64,000 nt of DNA from Paenibacillus terrae (GCF_000943545.1 NZ_JTHP01000021.1:1-64000), one strand, 5' to 3'; shown: positions 9,454 through 18,724, counted from the stretch's first letter. Translations and numbers: made by a program. Notes: generated by a model not told the origin, from the sequence alone.

Positions 9454-10077
9454 CTAAGGTCGTGGTTTGAAAATACCGAAAGGACGTCCTACAGGCAGGA
9501 ACGTACGGCCAAAATGTGCATTCAGAACAGCGGCTCCTGTACCGTACAGCGAGAGTATACCAATACCCATTTCAGCATAAGCCGCGAGGGTATGGAACAC
9601 CTCTGGAGCAACGCCGAATGCATCAAAGCTAAGGCCGAGGAACAGAAAATCAATCAGGACAAAGATAAAGAATAGGACCTTATGCGTCTCCATCGCTCCA
9701 ATGGTCATGAACAGCGTGAAGATGAGATAGCCGGCAAAGGCAAAGCCGAGCTGCTTACCGTCTACAGCAGACGCCAGCTCAGGGCCGAATACGCCCATTT
9801 TGATCATCCAGCTACTAGCTACGGCTAACCAGAAGAAGGCGTAAGCGCCAAAAGCCGTCATGCCAAAGGTGTTGTTATGCTTTGCATCCTGAATGCAGGC
9901 AAATAGCTGTGCAAAGGCACCAAGGAAGATAGCCCAAGGGATGATGAAGCTCAAGCCCTCGGTGAGACCGAGCTTTTGGGATGAAGCGACAAGCGTTACA
10001 ATAGCCAAGCCAAACAGACCGATCGCGCTCGGATCGGCTGTTACGATTTTTACGTTAGAATGAGATTCGTTTTGCAT
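9454..10077 (-). CDS. GPR1/FUN34/YaaH-family acetate (succinate) transporter
   Basis: About 207-residue inner-membrane protein with six hydrophobic segments. It is the size of SatP/YaaH, which takes up acetate or succinate with protons. The N-terminal region ADPSAIGLFGLAIVTLVAS corresponds to the family's conserved NPAPLGL-type entry motif, in slightly diverged form. I use the ATG at 10077 with GGAGG 13 bases upstream. A TTG ten codons earlier would add residues before the conserved start. The gene is monocistronic with its own terminator. Confidence 0.85.
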   Translation of the reverse strand: MQNESHSNVKIVTADPSAIGLFGLAIVTLVASSQKLGLTEGLSFIIPWAIFLGAFAQLFACIQDAKHNNTFGMTAFGAYAFFWLAVASSWMIKMGVFGPELASAVDGKQLGFAFAGYLIFTLFMTIGAMETHKVLFFIFVLIDFLFLGLSFDAFGVAPEVFHTLAAYAEMGIGILSLYGTGAAVLNAHFGRTFLPVGRPFGIFKPRP

Positions 10078-10188
10078 GAAAAAATAGAAGCCTCCAATAA
10101 TGTTCAAGTACGCGTCAATCTGCCGATGCCAGAATCACACTGACATATTGTAACGGAAACAGAGGAACTAGCATAGTACATAATTCTG

Positions 10189-11391
10189 CTATCGATTGCG
10201 GTTGCCTTTATTCACATTATTGCTCCCACCTTCAATACTGACTGATTTGCCTGAAGTATCTGTGATGTTGTCCTTAATTTCATTGGAGCTGGAATCGGTG
10301 ACACGTATTCCTATGTTGGAAAATCCGGAGTACGTGGTCATTTCGTTACCAATAATTTTGTTGTTGTTTGCGTTAGCAAGGCGAATGATTGTGTCAGGAT
10401 TAAGTGAAGAATTGGTTTGAAAAAACTCATTGTCTGTAAAAGTATTGCCGTCCGATTGAACCAGAAGACCTTGCAGGGATGCATTTTTTATCGTATTTTT
10501 GTATACATTATTGTCTGTTGCTCCAGTCAGTACAAAGATTCCCCGAGGATAATTTTCAATTACATTATTGTTGACGGTATTGTTGGCACCGTTATTAGGG
10601 ATACGAATGCCAGCATATCCGTCAGATTGATGGGTTTTATTAATGATTTGATTTCCAGTGACCGTCGTGTAGGTTGCACGTGACAGATTGATTCCACTGC
10701 CGCCGCCCGAATTGGTAATCTGGTTATTCGTAATTTTGACGTTACGGAACTCACCTGCCGGATAGCTTTCATGTCCGGTGGCAATAGCATGTCCATTATT
10801 CCGGTCAAAGCGGCTGTTGGTAATCTCTGAATCTCTCGTTCTGCGAAGAAGGGCTCCGATTGTGGTATCGCTAATCTCCACGCGATCCAGCGTGAGGTGC
10901 GAGACGGCCACATCTATAATCATACCGCCTACCTGACTTTCGCCACGAGCTTCACGGTTCGCACGGTCTGCATCAATGGTGAGATTCGACAGCTTCACGT
11001 CTAGTAGGTCAGAATTGTTTCGTAGAATCGGATTCCCAATCACGTATTGGTTTTTAGACCCTGTTTTTTTGAAAATCGTTTTGCCCACTCCGTCACCGTT
11101 CAGACTCACCCCGGCATATAAACGGATCGAATCGTCGACCAGATATGTACCTGCCGGGAAGTACACGGTTCCCTCTGTACCACGATCATAAAAATACTTC
11201 AACGCATTTTGGATTTCCCTGGATTGTGAGGAATTCGAGTTGGGTTTAACGCCAAGATCCTTGGCATTAATCACATTGTCGGCTGCTTGGGCCACATGCG
11301 AGCTTCCTCCTATAGAGCCTTGAATAACGAGTGCAATGACAGCTACCAGCAACAAGCTGAGCCTGCCCTTGCGATTAAAGATACTAGACAT
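10189..11391 (-). CDS. Secreted right-handed beta-helix (pectate-lyase-like) protein
   Basis: 400-residue exported protein. A signal peptide ends near HVAQA-ADN. Next comes the pectate-lyase-3/epimerase-type opening (NAKDLGVKPN, then GGT-like EGTVYFPAGTYLV), and then a long solenoid of NN/NT-rich rungs (for example ITNNQITNSGGGSGINLS). This architecture is shared by polysaccharide lyases, mannuronan C5-epimerases and cell-surface adhesins. No lyase-specific catalytic residues can be identified, so a carbohydrate-active role is only likely. The start is the ATG at 11391 with AGGAGG about ten bases upstream. Confidence 0.8.
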   Translation of the reverse strand: MSSIFNRKGRLSLLLVAVIALVIQGSIGGSSHVAQAADNVINAKDLGVKPNSNSSQSREIQNALKYFYDRGTEGTVYFPAGTYLVDDSIRLYAGVSLNGDGVGKTIFKKTGSKNQYVIGNPILRNNSDLLDVKLSNLTIDADRANREARGESQVGGMIIDVAVSHLTLDRVEISDTTIGALLRRTRDSEITNSRFDRNNGHAIATGHESYPAGEFRNVKITNNQITNSGGGSGINLSRATYTTVTGNQIINKTHQSDGYAGIRIPNNGANNTVNNNVIENYPRGIFVLTGATDNNVYKNTIKNASLQGLLVQSDGNTFTDNEFFQTNSSLNPDTIIRLANANNNKIIGNEMTTYSGFSNIGIRVTDSSSNEIKDNITDTSGKSVSIEGGSNNVNKGNRNR

Positions 11392-11868
11392 TTTAAACAC
11401 TCCTCCTAACAAGATTGTTGAAACAATTACATAATTACCCTTAATATATCGGTTAAAATGGGTTTTATTTCAAGTCTTTACTTAAATAAAATTACAGAGC
11501 CACTAACTTTCAGCTTGCTTTAGTTTTATTTTCAGCTTGACCGGCGGGCTTGCGGACTTTGCCATTTTGCTGGCGATCGCCGACGAGGGCAGGCTGCATC
11601 ACTAGCGTCTGACTGGAAATAAAAGCTCCGCTACCTTCCTGGTTGCGGAGCTTTTGTGATTTGGCGACGGCCTATTTTCTGTGGTCCGAACCCCGAGCCT
11701 GTACGAAAGGTTGTCTCCTAGGGGGTTTCGTATTTATAACAAGCTGGGACATGCCGTTTTGTACATGAATCTTGGTTTCTAGCAGAGGTAGCGGCCCACG
11801 CAGAAGGGGATCTGGATGCATATGCATACTGTATGCGCAAAAACCCAAAAAGATAAGAGGGATGACAA
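11392..11868. other. Intergenic region: terminator and possible gene remnant
   Basis: No intact gene. On the minus strand an open frame without a credible start reads MQPALVGDRQQNGKVRKPAG and ends about 90 bases after 11600 with TGA. It looks like the 3' tail of a lost gene and matches nothing I recognise. The right-hand 170 bases carry the leader of the ATP-grasp operon, which is partly repeated before the paralogue at 21464. Confidence 0.4.
11621..11655. terminator. Intrinsic terminator insulating the phosphonate operon
   Basis: AAAAGCTCCGC pairs perfectly with GCGGAGCTTTT across a 13-base loop. It isolates the downstream five-gene operon from transcription entering from the left. Confidence 0.75.
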
Positions 11869-12597
11869 GTGCCCATTGGAAAAATGAAAAAGCATAAAGA
11901 AATGTTGCAACATCCCGTTTTGCGTCCGCATTTACCTGAAACCCACTGGTTTACGGATTCGAGGACCTCGCGGATGCTGAATACCTATTCATCGGTCTTC
12001 ATAAAACCTAATCACGGGAGTGGTGGCAGCGGGATTATCCGAGTCAAGAGATTGAAGAAAGGATATGAGGTTCGTAGGGGCTCAAGTCGAAGGATTGTTG
12101 GATCTCGTTTTGTCTTGAGAGCAATTAAGTCATACCAGAAATCCAGACACATGTATTTAGTACAGAAGGGACTTCGGTTAGCCAAGTACCATGGATCGAT
12201 TTTTGACACAAGGATATACCTACAGAAACCAGGGGGGAAATGGGTTATTTCCGGCACGGCCGCCCGTGTCGCGGCACCTCATAAGTATGTTACCAATTAT
12301 CTTAAAGGAGGGCATGCAGTATCCTTGCATCGAGTGCTTTTCAGCCTTTTTAAGCATAACCGCACGAAAGCGGATGCCTATTTTCGTGAGATATCCAAAC
12401 TATCCGTCATCATTGCCAAAACGATTAATAAACGGCATCCAGTTCGCGAATTGGGGGTCGATATTGCCATAGATACAAAAGGCCGTATTTTGATTATCGA
12501 GGCCAATTCACACCCCGGACATATGCTGTTTACCCAGCTTCCCGATCCTACTATGATCAACACGATCATGAGAAACAAGAGGCTTATTTGGAAGTAG
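11869..12597 (+). CDS. YheC/YheD-like ATP-grasp protein, first gene of the aminoethylphosphonate operon
   Basis: 242-residue ATP-grasp enzyme of the YheC/D type. Nucleotide-binding features are FIKPNHGSGGSGI (conserved Lys and glycine-rich loop, residues ~45-57), the second lysine region YLVQKGLRLAK, DTRIYLQK, and the metal-binding end VDIAIDTKGRILIIEAN. ATP-grasp enzymes join a carboxylate to an amine or similar nucleophile through an acyl phosphate. YheC/D of Bacillus are known only as spore-coat-associated. The start is GTG preceded by AGAGGG, and the same GTG context recurs at the paralogue 21464. It is followed after 42 bases by the PEP mutase gene, with no terminator between. Basic composition is striking. 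Substrate unknown. Confidence 0.82.
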   Translation: MPIGKMKKHKEMLQHPVLRPHLPETHWFTDSRTSRMLNTYSSVFIKPNHGSGGSGIIRVKRLKKGYEVRRGSSRRIVGSRFVLRAIKSYQKSRHMYLVQKGLRLAKYHGSIFDTRIYLQKPGGKWVISGTAARVAAPHKYVTNYLKGGHAVSLHRVLFSLFKHNRTKADAYFREISKLSVIIAKTINKRHPVRELGVDIAIDTKGRILIIEANSHPGHMLFTQLPDPTMINTIMRNKRLIWK

Positions 12598-12639
12598 ATT
12601 CCTTGCACATTATTTTTAGGGGAGAAGGAGAAAGTTTCA

Positions 12640-13539
12640 ATGAAAAAAACAAAGCAGCTAAGAGAGTTGGTCAATTCTCAAAAACTGGAGTTTATCATGG
12701 AAGCTCATAATGGTCTGTCAGCCAAAATTGTGGAGGAGGCGGGGTTTAAAGGAATTTGGGCCAGCGGGTTATCCATCTCTGCAGCGATGGGAGTCAGGGA
12801 CAACAATGAGGCCTCCTGGACGCAGGTATTGGATGTTTTGGAATTCATGAGTGACGCTACCTCCATCCCGATTTTACTGGACGGAGATACGGGGTACGGC
12901 AACTTCAATAATGCAAGGCGGCTGGTGAAGAAACTGGAGCAGCGTCATATTGCGGGGGTATGCATCGAAGATAAGCGGTTCCCCAAAATGAATTCTTTCA
13001 TTAACGGTCAAGGGCAGACTTTGGCTGATATCGAAGAGTTTTCCGGGAAAATTAAAGCGATGAAAGATACGCAAACGGACGCGGACTTTACGGTGGTGGC
13101 CAGAGTAGAGGCATTTATTGCCGGGAAAGGGCTTAAAGTGGCGCTGCAGCGGGCAGAGGCGTACCGGAAGGCAGGAGCCGATGCCGTATTTATCCACAGC
13201 AAAAGATCGGATGTCGCAGAGATTGAAGCGTTCATGAAGGAATGGGCCGGAAGACTGCCGGTAGTGATTGTGCCTACCAAATACTACACGACCCCAACCG
13301 TCAGGTTTCAGGAGATGGGGATTAGCCTCGTGATTTGGGCAAATCATAATTTGAGAGCATCCATTCAAGCTATGAAACAATTATCTGACCGAATTTATCG
13401 GGATGAAAGCCTTGTTCATATCGAGAAGAGCGTCGCAACCCTCGAAGAAGTATTCCGGCTTCAAGGGGTCGAGGAGCTGCAGGCTGCGGAACGGCAATAC
13501 CTCCCGTCGTCAGAACCGGATTCGGGTGAGCACGTATAA
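12640..13539 (+). CDS. aepX: Phosphoenolpyruvate phosphomutase
   Basis: 299-residue enzyme that rearranges phosphoenolpyruvate to phosphonopyruvate, creating the C-P bond that starts nearly all phosphonate biosynthesis. The isocitrate-lyase/PEP-mutase fold is evident from [14 protein letters not shown] (catalytic Asp and Mg2+ site) and the family-specific [10 protein letters not shown] gating loop. That loop separates PEP mutases (EDKxFPKxNS) from methylisocitrate lyases (which carry KRCGH). The reaction is thermodynamically uphill and needs the decarboxylase, which is the next gene and overlaps it by one base (TAATG). GGAGAAGGAG lies upstream of the ATG. Confidence 0.95.
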   Translation: MKKTKQLRELVNSQKLEFIMEAHNGLSAKIVEEAGFKGIWASGLSISAAMGVRDNNEASWTQVLDVLEFMSDATSIPILLDGDTGYGNFNNARRLVKKLEQRHIAGVCIEDKRFPKMNSFINGQGQTLADIEEFSGKIKAMKDTQTDADFTVVARVEAFIAGKGLKVALQRAEAYRKAGADAVFIHSKRSDVAEIEAFMKEWAGRLPVVIVPTKYYTTPTVRFQEMGISLVIWANHNLRASIQAMKQLSDRIYRDESLVHIEKSVATLEEVFRLQGVEELQAAERQYLPSSEPDSGEHV

Positions 13540-14699
13540 TGGACACAAAATTGTTTGGAGAAGAGCTGAAAAAATTAGGATTTACCTTTTTTAGCGGTGT
13601 TCCATGCTCCTTCTTGAAAAGCTTGATCAATTATGCGATAAACGAATGCGATTATGTTGCAGCGGCTAACGAAGGGGATGCGGTCGCCATTGCATCCGGA
13701 GCTTATATAGGGGGGAAGAAGTCGGTAGTCCTTATGCAAAATTCAGGGCTAACCAACGCTGTTTCGCCATTGACCTCCCTTACTTACCCTTTTCGTATTC
13801 CGCTGCTTGGATTTGTCAGCCTGCGCGGAGAGCCGGGGATACCTGACGAGCCTCAGCATGAACTGATGGGCCGGATTACAACGCAAATGCTGGATTTGAT
13901 GGATGTAGAATGGCAGTATCTCTCCAAGGACTTGGAGGAGGCCCAAAATCAGCTGATCCAGGCTAATGAGCAAATTGCCCGACATCGCCCGTTCTTTTTT
14001 GTCGTTAAGAAAGGGACTTTTGACAAAGAACCATTGCAAAAACAGCAAACCTCCATTCATTTAAATCAGATCCGGCAGCATGGTCATGGGGACCACCAAA
14101 TGCCTACGCGGTATGATGCATTAGCTGTGATTAACTCCATGAAAGACAGTAATACCGTACAGCTCGCAACAACTGGTAAAACCGGGCGCGAACTTTATGA
14201 AATTGAAGATGCAGATAACAACTTGTACATGGTGGGTTCTATGGGATGCATCGGTTCCTTTGGACTGGGGTTGGCTCTGAGCCAATCAAGCAAAAATATC
14301 GTCGTGATTGACGGAGACGGATCTCTGTTGATGCGTATGGGGAGCCTGGCAACCAACGGTTACTACCATCCAGCCAATATGGTTCATATTCTGCTCGATA
14401 ATAACGCCCATGAATCAACAGGCGGGCAAAGTACGGTATCTCATAATATTGATTTTATAGGTATTGCCGCTTCCTGCGGGTATACAAAGTCGATTCTTGT
14501 TCACAGTCTCGAGGAACTGAAAGCCTCTTTACAAGAATGGAAATTAAATAAAGAACTTACATTTTTGTGCCTGAAAATATCCAAAGATTCCAAGGATCAG
14601 CTTGCTCGTCCGCATATGAAGCCTCACGAAGTAAAAGAACGTCTGGAGCGTTTCATTCATAACGATCCTTTGAAGGGCAAGGAAGTGGGTGGTTCATGA
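13539..14699 (+). CDS. aepY: Phosphonopyruvate decarboxylase
   Basis: 386-residue thiamine-diphosphate enzyme converting phosphonopyruvate to phosphonoacetaldehyde and CO2, the pull step for PEP mutase. The N-terminal half has the activating Glu in AAANEGDAVAIA. The C-terminal half has the ThDP/Mg motif starting GDGSLLMRMGSLATNG and ending near the NN pair in LLDNNAHESTGGQ. Length and order of domains are typical of AepY/Ppd. It starts one base inside the aepX stop and ends overlapping phnW by four bases (ATGA), so the three enzymes are translationally coupled. Confidence 0.95.
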   Translation: MDTKLFGEELKKLGFTFFSGVPCSFLKSLINYAINECDYVAAANEGDAVAIASGAYIGGKKSVVLMQNSGLTNAVSPLTSLTYPFRIPLLGFVSLRGEPGIPDEPQHELMGRITTQMLDLMDVEWQYLSKDLEEAQNQLIQANEQIARHRPFFFVVKKGTFDKEPLQKQQTSIHLNQIRQHGHGDHQMPTRYDALAVINSMKDSNTVQLATTGKTGRELYEIEDADNNLYMVGSMGCIGSFGLGLALSQSSKNIVVIDGDGSLLMRMGSLATNGYYHPANMVHILLDNNAHESTGGQSTVSHNIDFIGIAASCGYTKSILVHSLEELKASLQEWKLNKELTFLCLKISKDSKDQLARPHMKPHEVKERLERFIHNDPLKGKEVGGS

Positions 14700-15808
14700 G
14701 TTCTTCCGTCAAGAAAAACATTTTGCTTACCCCTGGTCCGGCAACGACTACAGAAAGTGTGAAATGGTCACAGGTGGTTCCGGATATCTGTCCTCGTGAA
14801 GCCGAGTTTGGCCAAATCATGGAGTATATTTCTACAGAGCTTACCCGGCTGGTCGCAGACCCGGATCATTATGCAACCGTATTGTTTGGTGGATCGGGTA
14901 CTGCAGCGGTGGAATCCATCATCAGTTCGGTCCCGAATCACGATGCAGTGGTCATTGTCAGCAATGGAGCCTATGGAAAACGGATGTGCGAGATAGCGAA
15001 GGTTTATGGAGTGGACTATTTTGAATTCAAAAGTCCTCCCGATGATGCTATTGATTTGGCTGAATTAGAAAGATATATCCAATCTTCCGAACGCACCGTC
15101 TCCCATCTGGCCGTCGTACATCACGAGACGACAACGGGCCTGCTTAACAAGATAAAGGATATCGGAGAATTGTGCAAAAGGTATCAAATCGACATGATTG
15201 TGGATGCCATGAGCTCATTTGCGGCCATTCCAATTCAATTGAAGGAAATGAACATTGCCTACCTGGCGGCAAGCTCCAACAAAAACTTACAGGGAATGGC
15301 CGGGGTTTCGTTTGTGATAAACGAAAAAAGCAAATTGGAGAATTTGAAAGGCCAGAAACCAAGAAGCTATTATTTGAATTTGTATGCTCAATACCACTAT
15401 TTTGTGGAACATGGGCAGATGCGGTTTACTCCTCCAGTCCAAACCTTATATGCGCTTAAACAAGCGATTGAGGAATTAAAGCAAGAGGGGGTGGATAAAA
15501 GGTACGAAAGGTACGCGACATCCTGGAAAACCTTAATTAACGGGTTAGCCCGGTTAGGTCTAAGCTATATCATTCCCGAAGAGCATCATTCCAAAATCAT
15601 TACTTCCATTCTTGAACCTCATTGTGCAGGTTATGATTTTCAATCTATGCATGATTATTTTTACAGCAAAGGTATTATGATTTATCCCGGTAAGCTTGAG
15701 AAACTAAATACGTTCCGGATTGCCAATATAGGTGATATCACGTATAAGGAAATGGAGTTATTTTTGGAATGGCTTGAACGCTATCTCAGTAGCATAAAAT
15801 GCGGATGA
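14696..15808 (+). CDS. phnW: 2-aminoethylphosphonate:pyruvate aminotransferase (biosynthetic direction)
   Basis: 370-residue class-V PLP aminotransferase. LLTPGPATTTESVK is the family opening, DAMSSFA carries the cofactor Asp, and SSNKNLQGMAG holds the Schiff-base Lys. PhnW interconverts 2-aminoethylphosphonate and phosphonoacetaldehyde. Next to aepXY, and with no phosphonatase (phnX) in view, the likely direction is synthesis of 2-aminoethylphosphonate. The ATG overlaps the aepY stop. A second ATP-grasp gene follows after 16 bases. What the aminoethylphosphonate is attached to is not shown: no CTP-dependent transferase or glycosyltransferase lies here. Confidence 0.92.
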   Translation: MSSSVKKNILLTPGPATTTESVKWSQVVPDICPREAEFGQIMEYISTELTRLVADPDHYATVLFGGSGTAAVESIISSVPNHDAVVIVSNGAYGKRMCEIAKVYGVDYFEFKSPPDDAIDLAELERYIQSSERTVSHLAVVHHETTTGLLNKIKDIGELCKRYQIDMIVDAMSSFAAIPIQLKEMNIAYLAASSNKNLQGMAGVSFVINEKSKLENLKGQKPRSYYLNLYAQYHYFVEHGQMRFTPPVQTLYALKQAIEELKQEGVDKRYERYATSWKTLINGLARLGLSYIIPEEHHSKIITSILEPHCAGYDFQSMHDYFYSKGIMIYPGKLEKLNTFRIANIGDITYKEMELFLEWLERYLSSIKCG

Positions 15809-15824
15809 GAAAGGTGGAGTCCCC

Positions 15825-16565
15825 ATGGCATCAGCAGCAAAAGATAAGTGGTACAAATATTTGTTATTGAGAAGGGATGCGTCTCTGAGGTCTTACGTCC
15901 CCGAAACGAAGCTCCTGAACAGGTATAATTTTTCGGAACTTCTCTCCAAGTACGGGCATGTTATCGTGAAACCGGTGTGGGGGAGTCGTGGACGGGGGAT
16001 CTTTCAGGTCTCCTGGTTAGGAAACCATAAGTACATCGTACATTACGAGAATAAACAAGTTTTAGTACGGGGCAGAACTAATACGTATCATTATATTAGA
16101 AGAAAAATCGGGAACGCCAGTTATATGGTTCAACGCAGAATTACTCGTCCGACCATCCACAAACGCCCTTTTGATATGAGAGTCATCATTCAACGGAGAA
16201 TCAACTCATCTGTATGGGTAGTCACAGGAAAGGTTATCAAAGTTGCAGGCAAAGGCTATATTGTATCCAATAATACACGGAGTAAAGGGACATTGCTCAG
16301 CTTTAAATCCGGTATTCAGCAATCTTCTGTTCGGCACTTGTCTGCCAGTGCATTAGAGTCCCATATTGATCGTGTTTCCATCCGTTCCGCGAAGAGATTA
16401 AGTGCTTTTTTTCCGGGACACCGTATATATGGACTGGACATTGGAATAGACCGGAAAGGAAGTATCGGGATTATTGAAGCTAATCTTTATCCGGCAAGGT
16501 CTCATTTCCGTAAGCTGAAGGATAAAACGATGTATTACCGCATTACGGATTACAAAAACGGTTGA
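15825..16565 (+). CDS. Second YheC/YheD-like ATP-grasp protein of the aminoethylphosphonate operon
   Basis: 246-residue ATP-grasp protein, a distant paralogue of the first operon gene. It has IVKPVWGSRGRGIFQV (lysine and glycine loop), MVQRRITRP, FDMRVIIQRR and the Mg-binding tail GLDIGIDRKGSIGIIEANL. Sequence outside these motifs is largely different from the other two copies, so it may use a different substrate. A GGTGGAG ribosome site precedes the ATG, 16 bases after phnW, and a terminator follows immediately, so it is the last operon gene. Having a ligase-type enzyme at both ends of an aminoethylphosphonate operon suggests amide or peptide-like conjugation of the phosphonate. Confidence 0.82.
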   Translation: MASAAKDKWYKYLLLRRDASLRSYVPETKLLNRYNFSELLSKYGHVIVKPVWGSRGRGIFQVSWLGNHKYIVHYENKQVLVRGRTNTYHYIRRKIGNASYMVQRRITRPTIHKRPFDMRVIIQRRINSSVWVVTGKVIKVAGKGYIVSNNTRSKGTLLSFKSGIQQSSVRHLSASALESHIDRVSIRSAKRLSAFFPGHRIYGLDIGIDRKGSIGIIEANLYPARSHFRKLKDKTMYYRITDYKNG

Positions 16566-16578
16566 CATAAAATGAAAA

Positions 16579-16612
16579 GGTGGCTCTGTATTCATCAGGG
16601 TCATCTTTTTTT
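16579..16612 (+). terminator. Intrinsic terminator of the phosphonate/ATP-grasp operon
   Basis: GGTGGCTCTG pairs with CAGGGTCATC (two G-U pairs) across a seven-base loop and is followed by seven T. It closes the five-gene unit 14 bases after the last stop. Confidence 0.8.
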
Positions 16613-16722
16613 CATACTGTTTCTAAGTCGGGCATTTTAGTCATGGGGCAAGGATTATTGAATGGTGTTACATCGGGATTTGTGATAGTATTTACACCTA
16701 TATAGAATGAGGAAGTGACATA

Positions 16723-17079
16723 GTGATAAACATAACGATTCCAACCCCGGACATCACGATTACCAAACAGGTTAACCCTGAACTGAGCCATATTTATGGA
16801 TTTACAGATTTCCACCTGATTCCCAGAGATAAGGCTGGTATTTTTATGTTCTACAACGCGCAGGAGGAATTGTTGTTCGTTGGTAAAGCAAGAAAGCTGA
16901 GACCAAGAATCAAAAAGCATTTTGAAGACACCGTATCGCCGATCAAGGCCCATCGGAACGAAGTGGCGATTATTGAGGTTTGTATTGTGGAAGATGCGGT
17001 AGAGCGAGAAATCTATGAAACCTACATCATCAATGCACAAAAGGCTAAATATAACGTCGAAAAAGTGTTTTTTAAGTAA
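16723..17079 (+). CDS. Stand-alone GIY-YIG domain protein
   Basis: 118 residues, essentially one GIY-YIG nuclease-like domain. AGIFMFYNAQEELLFVGKA corresponds to the GIY...YIG core (here GIF...FVG), followed by the conserved Arg in LRPRIKKHF and the catalytic-position Glu in VEREIYETYIINAQKAKYN. UvrC-like N-terminal domains look similar. Small GIY-YIG proteins may act in DNA processing, but this one has no DNA-binding extension. The start is GTG with GAGGAAG about ten bases upstream. It is monocistronic with its own terminator. Confidence 0.78.
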   Translation: MINITIPTPDITITKQVNPELSHIYGFTDFHLIPRDKAGIFMFYNAQEELLFVGKARKLRPRIKKHFEDTVSPIKAHRNEVAIIEVCIVEDAVEREIYETYIINAQKAKYNVEKVFFK

Positions 17080-17100
17080 TGAAGTAACTTTCGTATGAAA

Positions 17101-17147
17101 AAAAGAGCAATAAGTAGCAGTGATTGTACTGCTCTTATTGCTCTTTT
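17101..17147 (+). terminator. Intrinsic terminator after the GIY-YIG gene
   Basis: AAGAGCAATAAG pairs with CTTATTGCTCTTTT over a 19-base, partly self-complementary loop (AGCAGT/ACTGCT). A strong hairpin. Confidence 0.82.
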
Positions 17148-17188
17148 GTATTACTGTATTTAGATCCTTCCAGAGAGGGTGACGTGGT

Positions 17189-18133
17189 ATGAACAAAACA
17201 GACCGTCTGCTAGCTATCTTGCTAGAGTTGCAGCGTAAGGATATTTTACGAGCCGAGGATTTGGCGGCTATATTCGAAACGAGTGTAAGAACCATCTATC
17301 GGGATATTCAGGCTCTAAGCGAATCGGGCGTACCGATTGTAGGAGCGCCGGGCATTGGATATTCCTTGATGGAGGGGTACTTCCTGCCCCCAGTGAGCTT
17401 TACCGTAGAAGAGGCTGTGGCATTGCTAATCGGGACGGATTTTGTCGAACAAAAATTTGATACAGATTACGGGACCAAGGCGCAGGCTTCCCGTAGGAAA
17501 ATTGAAGCCATTTTACCGGAGAGCGTTCGCAGGGAAGTTTCCCGGGTGCGTACGACCATCAGACTGCTCGCGGTAGGTGAAGGGGCAAACCTTAAAGAGA
17601 AAACTTATTTGGAAACGCTGCGTCTCGCTATATTGGAACAACGGAAGGTACGATTCGGCTACTCCAAAAGAATGCCAGAGGCTGACGGGAATCGTCAAAG
17701 TGTGCGTGTGGTCGCCCCCTATGGTCTTGTACTGATTCGTGGTTCATGGGTTTTGCTTGGGCAATGCGAATTGCGGCAACAGCTCCGCCATTTCCGTTTG
17801 TCACGTATGGACGAGCTTATCGTGCTGGAGGACGGCTTTCAGTTCCCCGCCGATTTTAAATTGCAGGATTACAAGCAAGCAGATGATCGCCATATATACG
17901 TTCGCATACTAGCCCGTCCTGAGATTGCTGATAAAGTGAAGGAAGCGAACAGTTTTTACATGGAGGCTGTAGAGGAGTGTGCGGATGGACTGCATGTACT
18001 CTTCCGCGTCAGGCAGCCAGAGGAATTACTACAATGGATACTCGGGTGGGGTGCAGATATGGTCGTGCTGGAGCCTGAATCGCTCCGGGATCGGGTACGA
18101 ACGGAAGTCGAAAAAATGTTGAAATGCTACTGA
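17189..18133 (+). CDS. HTH/WYL-domain transcriptional regulator
   Basis: 314-residue YafY-type regulator. An N-terminal HTH_11 domain (residues ~1-60; recognition helix around TSVRTIYRDIQALSE) is followed by a WYL ligand-sensing domain (from ~140: RKVRFGYSKR ... VAPYGLVLIRGSWVLLGQC) and a WCX C-terminal extension. Such proteins often control a small adjacent gene; here a DinB-like protein follows after 66 bases on the same strand. GAGAGGGTGA precedes the ATG. Effector unknown. Confidence 0.88.
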   Translation: MNKTDRLLAILLELQRKDILRAEDLAAIFETSVRTIYRDIQALSESGVPIVGAPGIGYSLMEGYFLPPVSFTVEEAVALLIGTDFVEQKFDTDYGTKAQASRRKIEAILPESVRREVSRVRTTIRLLAVGEGANLKEKTYLETLRLAILEQRKVRFGYSKRMPEADGNRQSVRVVAPYGLVLIRGSWVLLGQCELRQQLRHFRLSRMDELIVLEDGFQFPADFKLQDYKQADDRHIYVRILARPEIADKVKEANSFYMEAVEECADGLHVLFRVRQPEELLQWILGWGADMVVLEPESLRDRVRTEVEKMLKCY

Positions 18134-18199
18134 CATAATGCTGTCAGTAGCATTTGTGTATAGTAAAGCTACTTGAAGGAGAGGGGCAGTTAATAGTAT

Positions 18200-18724
18200 A
18201 TGAATACAACAACCGAAACATTGCAGCGTTTTGAACAAACGGTACAACACTATCTTCTTGAATTGGACCACTTTAGCTTGGAGCAATTGCAGTACACACC
18301 ACAGGAAGGCGAATGGTCGCTTGGACAAATGTACCTTCATTTGGTGAACTCTGCTCTTTATATGCATCTGAAGAACATTGATCTTTGTCTAAAGCCAGAT
18401 GGAGAGATAGGGACTAAAACGGAGGCAGGCACGGCCATTTTTAATCTGGGAGGATTTCCGCCAATACGTATCCAAGTCCCACCATCCCCGCAATACACTC
18501 CCCCACAACCCACAAGCAAAGAAGAAATTGTGGAGGGATTAAACGTTGTGATCCGCAAAATGAGAGAGATTGAGCCGACCGTTGGGAAACCAACAGGACC
18601 GTCTACCGTCAATCATCCCAGATTCGGTGCGTTGAATGCTGGAGAGTGGTTTGCGCTCATCGAGATGCATTATCGTCATCATCTTTTGCAGAAGGAGCGC
18701 TTGAAGCGCGCAATAGCCGGTTAA
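18200..18724 (+). CDS. DinB-family (DinB_2/YfiT-like) protein
   Basis: 174 residues forming a four-helix bundle of the DinB/YfiT superfamily. The metal-binding histidines are expected in WSLGQMYLHLVNS and at the C-terminal IEMHYRHHLLQKERL. Some members are bacillithiol- or mycothiol-dependent transferases; others have no known activity. WYL regulator and DinB gene form a probable two-gene unit. The last 68 bases overlap the end of the convergent Crp-type gene on the other strand, so both C-termini are encoded by the same DNA. Confidence 0.8.
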   Translation: MNTTTETLQRFEQTVQHYLLELDHFSLEQLQYTPQEGEWSLGQMYLHLVNSALYMHLKNIDLCLKPDGEIGTKTEAGTAIFNLGGFPPIRIQVPPSPQYTPPQPTSKEEIVEGLNVVIRKMREIEPTVGKPTGPSTVNHPRFGALNAGEWFALIEMHYRHHLLQKERLKRAIAG

